Made by a program: the position numbers and the translations under genes
Shown here: positions 7,586 to 11,531 of the stretch, piece after piece
Numbering within the stretch: the stretch's first letter is position 1
Layout: each line of letters begins with the position of its first letter
From: Bacteroidales bacterium
GTDB taxonomy: Bacteria > Bacteroidota > Bacteroidia > Bacteroidales > Dysgonomonadaceae
Direction of reading: 5' to 3'
DNA length: 11,531 nt
NCBI GenBank assembly: GCA_012728155.1
Contig: JAAYFR010000036.1
Coordinates: 1-11,531 of the forward strand
Notes under the pieces: generated by a model
What the model saw: the letters and a program-made list of their open reading frames with translations, nothing else
Told to the model about the DNA's origin: nothing
The model's database searches: none

Positions 7586-8353
7586 CTACAGGATATTATC
7601 CATGTACCAGTTTTTAAAGTCACGATTGCGCGCCCGGCTTACAATGATTCGCTCGGGCGTTTCTACTGAAAGATTTACCGCCAGCTTGCCTCCGAACCAA
7701 ACCGACATATCCTCTATGGCGCGATGTGATACAATATATTGCCGGTTGGCACGAAAAAATTGTGCCGGATTCAACTGGCCCATTAGCTCATCGAGGGAGT
7801 TGTCCATAGAGAATGTCTTTTGATTGAAACAAATAATTTTTGCTATTTTATATTCGGTATAGATATAGGCAATTTCATCCACCGGCAGCGGGGTAAGCTT
7901 GTCCTTATTCGGAATGAGGAAATGCCTCTTATAGGGTATCTTCGATTCATGCATCGATTGCATAATTTGCGAGACAAGCTCCCTGTTATTTTGTTGAGAG
8001 GTCAATGAAGTGAGCTTGTTCAGCGCCTTCTCAAGATTCTGCCTGTTGATCGGCTTCAGCAGATAATCGATACTGTTTACGTCGAATGCCTTTAATGCAT
8101 ATTCATCGTATGCGGTAGTAAAGATAATGGGACTAAGGATTTCAACTTCCTCGAAAACCGAGAAAACATCACCATCGGCCAAATGAATATCCATGAAAAC
8201 AACATCGGGAGAAGCGTTCAACGAAAACCACTCTACAGACTCCTCCACACTTTGCAGCACGGCCTGAATTTCCATACTTCCATCCACCGCCTGTATCATC
8301 CGCTCCAGGTTTTGTGCGGCAACAAACTCATCTTCTACAATTACTACTTTCAT
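7586..8353 (-). CDS. LytTR-family response regulator
   Basis: A 255-residue cytoplasmic response regulator. The receiver domain spans about 1-115: acidic pair Glu7-Asp8, phospho-acceptor Asp55 in VVFMDIHLADGD, a conserved Thr pair at 79-80 (FTTAYDEYA), and Lys100-Pro101 in DYLLKP. A linker (about 116-140) leads to a LytTR DNA-binding domain (about 145-250) with ...FFRANRQYIVSHRAI (199-213) and IIVSRARNRDFKNWY (236-250). The domain order is that of AgrA/VirR/LytR-type regulators, which bind direct repeats upstream of target promoters. It begins 10 bp after the kinase stop, so the two are co-transcribed and form a cognate pair. The next gene downstream on the same strand is the efflux operon, a plausible target; I did not find a convincing LytTR repeat in the 258-base gap. 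Confidence 0.93.
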   Translation of the reverse strand: MKVVIVEDEFVAAQNLERMIQAVDGSMEIQAVLQSVEESVEWFSLNASPDVVFMDIHLADGDVFSVFEEVEILSPIIFTTAYDEYALKAFDVNSIDYLLKPINRQNLEKALNKLTSLTSQQNNRELVSQIMQSMHESKIPYKRHFLIPNKDKLTPLPVDEIAYIYTEYKIAKIICFNQKTFSMDNSLDELMGQLNPAQFFRANRQYIVSHRAIEDMSVWFGGKLAVNLSVETPERIIVSRARNRDFKNWYMDNIL

Positions 8354-8363
8354 CGAAATGCCT

Positions 8364-9446
8364 TTATGTATATTTATAGATATCCCTATCTTTTATGAGC
8401 GGGATCTCAACAGAGAATACTCCGTCGGCAGAACTGACAATAATCTCTTTTCCGAATATCAATCTGCATTGTTCGTTCAGATTAGACAGTCCCAGGCCGT
8501 TACTTACCTTCTCCCCGGTTTTTATCTGCAGATTATTTTCCACACGCACCCTGTCATCCGGGAGGGTTTCAATCACGATACGAAGCGGGTTTCTCCGGCT
8601 TACGACATTATGTTTGATGGCGTTCTCAATAAGTACCTGCAGTCCTGACGGAATCATATAATATCCCTTTTTCTCATCGTCGACACGTATTTGCACATCC
8701 AATCCGTCGCTATACCGGATCTTCATCAGGTAGATATACGACTCTGCAAACTCCAACTCATCGGACAATCGGGATACCACCCTGTTCTGCATCGTATAGC
8801 GGAACACATGGGAAAGTTGTTCGACATAATCCCTGGCACGTTGGTCATCATACCCGATCAGCCCGTTCAACGTATTCAGCGAATTGAACAGGAAATGCGG
8901 ATCCGTCTGGTTCTTAAGCGCATTGTATCTGTTTTGCAGATTCTCTAAAACGAGGTGTTGATTTTCGGTCACTCTCTTTTGATTCTGATTGATAAAATAG
9001 ATCAACATCGTAAAGAGAAAAGAGATGATAAGGATAATAAAGTCTTTCACATAGTGCAATGTAGAATAGGCTCCGGGCGATACTTCACTGCGAAACCACC
9101 ACCACTGCATCTGTGAAAAGAGGGGACACAGGAAGATAATCACCACAAACAGGCCCAGCAAGAGCAGCCACATTTTATACGGCCGGTTCAGGAAGTGCGT
9201 TACCGCCCAAAATTGCAGTCGGAAAAGAAAATAGAAAACCAGCGTATTGACCAGCAGCGTGACAACAGACTCCGGTGTGATGATATCAACCAGCCCTATC
9301 TCACTTTTTTTATTTAACGATATGGTGTAGTACATCGACGACGACAGCATGACGAAAGCCAGGATAAAACTGATGATAACCGCCGCGGTGAGCGCCGTTT
9401 TTTTATCGTAACTGAGGATAAAAAACCGTTCTTTTCGTTGTTTCAT
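8364..9446 (-). CDS. LytS/YehU-type membrane sensor histidine kinase
   Basis: With the start at 9446 (MKQRKERFF...) this is a 360-residue kinase. Four membrane segments are visible at about 20-42, 57-82, 92-111 and 134-152, with only short loops outside, so it probably senses within the membrane or close to it. A coiled linker (153-178) leads to the His_kinase domain: H-box TDPHFLFNSLN with phospho-donor His184, N-box LQVLIENAIKHN (269-280) and G-box SNGLGLSNL (315-323). This is the LytS/YehU class, which pairs with LytTR regulators, as encoded immediately downstream. An upstream in-frame ATG at 9575 would add 43 residues, but that stretch crosses an intrinsic terminator (9506-9549) and a promoter element (9481-9488), so the shorter start is chosen. 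No periplasmic sensor domain is seen; the signal is unknown. Confidence 0.92.
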   Translation of the reverse strand: MKQRKERFFILSYDKKTALTAAVIISFILAFVMLSSSMYYTISLNKKSEIGLVDIITPESVVTLLVNTLVFYFLFRLQFWAVTHFLNRPYKMWLLLLGLFVVIIFLCPLFSQMQWWWFRSEVSPGAYSTLHYVKDFIILIISFLFTMLIYFINQNQKRVTENQHLVLENLQNRYNALKNQTDPHFLFNSLNTLNGLIGYDDQRARDYVEQLSHVFRYTMQNRVVSRLSDELEFAESYIYLMKIRYSDGLDVQIRVDDEKKGYYMIPSGLQVLIENAIKHNVVSRRNPLRIVIETLPDDRVRVENNLQIKTGEKVSNGLGLSNLNEQCRLIFGKEIIVSSADGVFSVEIPLIKDRDIYKYT

Positions 9447-9480
9447 TTTTTCAATTACCGTTTCTATTATAACAGACTTA

Positions 9481-9488
9481 CAAATGTA
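9481..9488 (-). promoter_or_regulatory. Bacteroidota -7 promoter element for the kinase-regulator pair
   Basis: Minus strand reads TACATTTG, matching TAnnTTTG, 34 bases before the chosen kinase ATG at 9446 and just downstream of the terminator of the preceding gene. A T-rich stretch replaces a clear TTTG -33 box. The position supports the shorter kinase start. Confidence 0.5.
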
Positions 9489-9505
9489 CGGAAAAAGAGA
9501 GAGAG

Positions 9506-9549
9506 AAAAAACCCGATGAACATCTGTTATCTGGCGGATGTCCATCGGG
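9506..9549 (-). terminator. Intrinsic terminator of the outer-membrane barrel gene
   Basis: On the minus strand an inverted repeat (plus-strand arms 9512-9526 and 9535-9549, 13 of 15 positions complementary, 8-base loop) is followed directly by six T residues (9511-9506). This is a classic stem plus U-tract. It lies about 88 bases after the stop at 9638 and before the promoter of the histidine kinase, separating the two transcription units. Confidence 0.75.
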
Positions 9550-9637
9550 ATCGAAAAAATCGACTCAGGGTTCATTTCCGACCTCTATGGCCGGATCTTG
9601 AGACAATCTCTTTGGGTTCAAACGTTCTGCGCTTTTG

Positions 9638-10279
9638 TCAGAAACGATATCCTATGCCTACGTTCACAGTTTGTGTCCGCATTTTAGCATCGTCCGAGCC
9701 GTTGATTACATTTTTCAAAGCGGTCAACTCGTCCGCCTGATTAACCAGTCCGAACTGGTACCCTGCGTTCAGTTGCAAACCAATGTTGAACTCATATCCC
9801 AGCAAGAGCCCGAGACCAAAGTCCCAACGGTTCATAGGCGTTTTCCCCGCTACTTCTTTATACAGGTCTATGTCCAGATCATCAAGTCTTGCATCAAAAC
9901 CCAATCCTACGAACGGCCCAATACCTCCATAGAATAATCCGTTATAGGTTCTGTATTGACCTAAAGCATATACCGGGAGTTGCATTCCCCACTGCTTGAA
10001 TGTGTCATCTTCCGAGAGAGCTTCCATTTTAGCATTTCTATAGAAAAACGACAGTTCCGGTTGAAGTGCAAAATTCTCGTGCAATTCGACTCTCATGAAT
10101 CCGCCTAAATTAGGGCCCACCTTCATTTTACTCGACAGATGATCGAAGTCGCTCAGTAAAAAGTTCGACAGATTCATTTCACCTTTCACACCCCAATAGA
10201 TGGGTGTTTGTGCATTTACACTTGTTATCCCTATGGTTATAAGGGTAACTAAACTTACTAAAATTGTTTTTTTCTTCAT
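9638..10279 (-). CDS. Outer-membrane beta-barrel protein (PorT/porin-like)
   Basis: A 213-residue exported protein. With the start at 10279 it begins MKKKTILVSLVTLITIGITSVNAQ, a clean signal peptide with likely cleavage after Ala23. The mature part alternates hydrophobic and polar residues in beta-strand fashion (YWGVKGEMNLSNF, GPNLGGFMRVELHENFALQPELSFFY, FGLGLLLGYEFNIGLQLNAGYQFGL) and ends in GIGYRF, with the terminal Phe typical of outer-membrane barrels. This fits the Bacteroidota outer-membrane beta-barrel family (PF13568-like, PorT-type). An in-frame Met 35 codons upstream (10384) would hide the signal peptide and include the promoter element, so it is rejected. The gene has its own promoter and terminator and seems monocistronic. 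The precise role (porin, assembly factor or structural) is unknown. Confidence 0.85.
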   Translation of the reverse strand: MKKKTILVSLVTLITIGITSVNAQTPIYWGVKGEMNLSNFLLSDFDHLSSKMKVGPNLGGFMRVELHENFALQPELSFFYRNAKMEALSEDDTFKQWGMQLPVYALGQYRTYNGLFYGGIGPFVGLGFDARLDDLDIDLYKEVAGKTPMNRWDFGLGLLLGYEFNIGLQLNAGYQFGLVNQADELTALKNVINGSDDAKMRTQTVNVGIGYRF

Positions 10280-10338
10280 TGTTTCAATATTTAAATTTGG
10301 ACAAATTTTGGCTGTTCTTCTCTTCAAGCCTGACGACA

Positions 10339-10346
10339 CAAAAGTA
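10339..10346 (-). promoter_or_regulatory. Bacteroidota -7 promoter element for the outer-membrane barrel gene
   Basis: Minus strand reads TACTTTTG, matching TAnnTTTG, with a TTTG 22 bases farther upstream (a slightly long -33/-7 spacing). It lies 59 bases before the chosen ATG at 10279, giving a leader of about 50 nt. Confidence 0.5.
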
Positions 10347-10451
10347 GTACACGATATCATGCCAGATACAAAAAAAGTATCCAACCGAAAAATCAGAGGC
10401 TTGAAATGTGAAAAACCAATACTGAAACGACATCTGTAAATATAATCAAAA

Positions 10452-11389
10452 ATGTATATCCGCAGTTATTCCTAAAGAATTTAGCGGGAAAATAGTTATA
10501 AATAAGTTCATAAATGCTTGCACAATCCGCTGATATTCACCATGTATACACTGTAAACAAGTAGTGTTTCAAATTATGAATATCCTGGATTTTGCTATAA
10601 ATTACCCCGATGAGGAAACCTGTCGGAAAAAATTCAAACAACTAAGAGACCAAATGGGAGTTACCTGTCGTCGTTGTAATTGTAAGGAGCATTATTGGCT
10701 GGAAAACAAACAGGCCTACGAATGCAAGCGTTGTCAAGCGCGCCATACGCTGCGTTCGAGCACTGTCATGCGGCATTCCAACCTGCCATACCGTTACTGG
10801 TTCGTGGCCATGCATCTGCTCACAGCGACGAAGGGCTCCTTTTTCGCCGAGATATCCGTTGAAGAGAAGGAGAAACCGTTGAAACGCGGCCGCGGAAGCC
10901 AAAAAAAGACCAAGGTCCTGGTGATGGCTGAAAGCAAAACGGTTGAAAACCCCAAACCGGGTAAGAAACCCAAGAAGGTCAGATACCTGAAGATGAAAGT
11001 CATCAACGAGTTGAAAACCGATACAATCACAAAGAATGTCAAAGAGCATGTTGAAAGCGCGGCGGATCTGACCACCGATGATTCAACTTCTTACACTAAA
11101 TTGAAAGAGCATGTCCACTCGCACACTGCATCCGTTGTTACACACGAGGAGCTGCCGAATGTGCTGCCTTGGGTACACACCGCGATCAGCAATGCCAAAC
11201 TACAGATCTTGGGCGTGTATTACAAGGTAAAACCCGAATATTTATAATACTACCTCAATCAGTTCTGTTACAAGTTCAACAGGCGTTACTTCGGCGAAAA
11301 CCAGTTTGACAGGCTCTTGATAGCCGTCGTATCGTATGCGCCTGATTTCAAATCAAGAATTTACAATAGGAACTATTGCGGATAATCAT
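10452..11389 (+). mobile_element. IS1595-family insertion sequence (right copy, about 938 bp)
   Basis: The element carries one transposase frame and imperfect terminal inverted repeats. The left repeat (10452-10474) and the reverse complement of the right one (11367-11389) agree at 18 of 23 positions, including a shared TATCCGCA and TTCCTA. The right end coincides with the point where the two IS copies in the window stop being similar. A small palindrome CTAAA/TTTAG (10472-10484) lies next to the left repeat. No clear 8-bp target duplication is seen. IS1595-family elements are usually about 1 kb or longer; this one is short because of the internal deletion inferred in its transposase. Confidence 0.85.
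10576..11385 (+). pseudogene. IS1595-family transposase, internally deleted and with an in-frame stop
   Basis: The N-terminus MNILDFAINYPDEETCRKKF is typical of ISXO2/IS1595 transposases; a GTG at 10564 is in frame but less family-like. Counting from that GTG, a zinc ribbon follows (Cys35, Cys38, Cys54, Cys57), then TLRSSTVM and LPYRYWFVAMHLLTATK. After residue 90 the sequence jumps to GSFFAEISVEEKEKPLKRGRGSQ. Family members normally have about 45-50 residues in between (a QRQLGH...W...M.K.R..MGKRD-like helix and the first catalytic Asp in a (E/D)LDEGFF-like motif), so an in-frame deletion has probably removed the first catalytic residue. The second Asp (TTDDSTSY) and the PWVHTAISNAK region remain. 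A TAA at 11245-11247 stops the frame, which then continues with normal family C-terminus to TAA 11383-11385. The deletion is inferred from remembered family structure. Confidence 0.82.
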
Positions 11390-11415
11390 AATTAACGTGA
11401 GTTCGGGATAACATA

Positions 11416-11531
11416 TTATCCCCAAATGGTTAATTGACTTGACTTTTCCACTTCAAATTTGATTGAAGGCTTTTTGGGAAAGAAACAATATGCCACCAAT
11501 GCAGCAATTATGTTCATGATGAAATTATGTG
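11416..11531 (-). CDS. C-terminal end of an unidentified membrane protein (partial)
   Basis: On the minus strand an open frame enters from the window edge and ends at TAA 11418-11416. The 37 visible residues comprise a hydrophobic stretch (FIMNIIAALVAYCFF), then PKKPSIKFEVEKSS and a short polar tail. This is like the last transmembrane helix and cytoplasmic tail of a secondary transporter such as an MFS protein, but too little is present to name it. It runs toward the right IS copy. Coding potential is moderate: the frame is open across the whole 116 bases. Confidence 0.4.
   Translation of the reverse strand, partial: HNFIMNIIAALVAYCFFPKKPSIKFEVEKSSQLTIWG

Noticed and set aside
7568..7604. 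AAGGAGGT resembling a strong Shine-Dalgarno site before an ATG at 7602 (plus strand)
   Set aside because: The spacing is about 26 bases, the following frame is antisense to the response regulator, and Bacteroidota make little use of Shine-Dalgarno sites.
7463..7669. Plus-strand open frame of 68 codons in the gap and over the 3' end of the response regulator (reads GDNQYFWLGTAKGNSRLFRQEE...)
   Set aside because: It looks slightly protein-like but has no start codon, no recognised domain, and a third of it is antisense to the LytTR coding region. It may be a relic, but I cannot support a gene.
10442..11395. Possible 8-bp target duplication ATAATCAA (10442-10449) and ATAATTAA (11388-11395) around the right IS
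   Set aside because: Seven of eight bases match, but the two words do not abut equivalent points of the inverted repeats and the region is AT-rich, so chance is likely.
1..11531. CRISPR arrays, tRNA or rRNA genes
   Set aside because: No regularly spaced short repeats and no tRNA-like cloverleaf or rRNA sequence were seen on either strand.

Overview
The window looks like a Bacteroidota chromosome, probably Bacteroidales. Three transcription units are preceded by the phylum's TAnnTTTG -7 promoter element instead of an E. coli-type -10 box, and no clear Shine-Dalgarno sequences precede the genes. The proteins also fit: a PG0541-like protein in an RND operon, a LytS/LytTR-type two-component pair and a PorT-like outer-membrane barrel. 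A finer taxonomic call (for example the Dysgonomonadaceae/Porphyromonadaceae neighbourhood) is only an impression.

Layout, left to right. Positions 1-360 are the 3' end of an IS1595-family element (plus strand, cut by the window edge). Directly against it, 363-923 is the C-terminal half of a fosmidomycin-resistance-type MFS transporter (fsr) whose front half is gone. After a short intergenic stretch come four co-oriented minus-strand genes of a tripartite RND efflux operon, transcribed in this order: TolC-like outer-membrane protein (7327-5816), lipoprotein periplasmic adaptor (5773-4706), RND inner-membrane pump (4658-1500), and a small PII/CutA-like PG0541-family protein (1424-1107). A strong RNA hairpin separates the last two. 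Upstream, on the same strand but with its own promoter, lies a two-component pair: a four-TM LytS-type histidine kinase (9446-8364) and a LytTR response regulator (8353-7586), 10 bp apart. Farther upstream is a 213-residue outer-membrane beta-barrel gene (10279-9638) with its own promoter and a good intrinsic terminator.

At 10452-11389 is a second copy of the same IS element in the same orientation, with recognisable terminal inverted repeats. Its transposase has an in-frame TAA at the same codon as in the left copy and appears to lack an internal segment carrying the first catalytic acidic residue. The last ~110 bases hold the C-terminus of an unidentified minus-strand membrane protein.

How it works together (inference): the kinase and LytTR regulator are natural candidates to sense envelope or cytoplasmic conditions and drive the adjacent pump operon. 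The PII-like protein is a candidate ligand-sensing modulator of the pump. The whole ~10 kb block lies between two directly repeated IS copies that are ~98.6% identical over the compared 361 bp. This arrangement permits deletion or tandem amplification of the efflux island by homologous recombination, even though the element itself looks unable to encode a working transposase.
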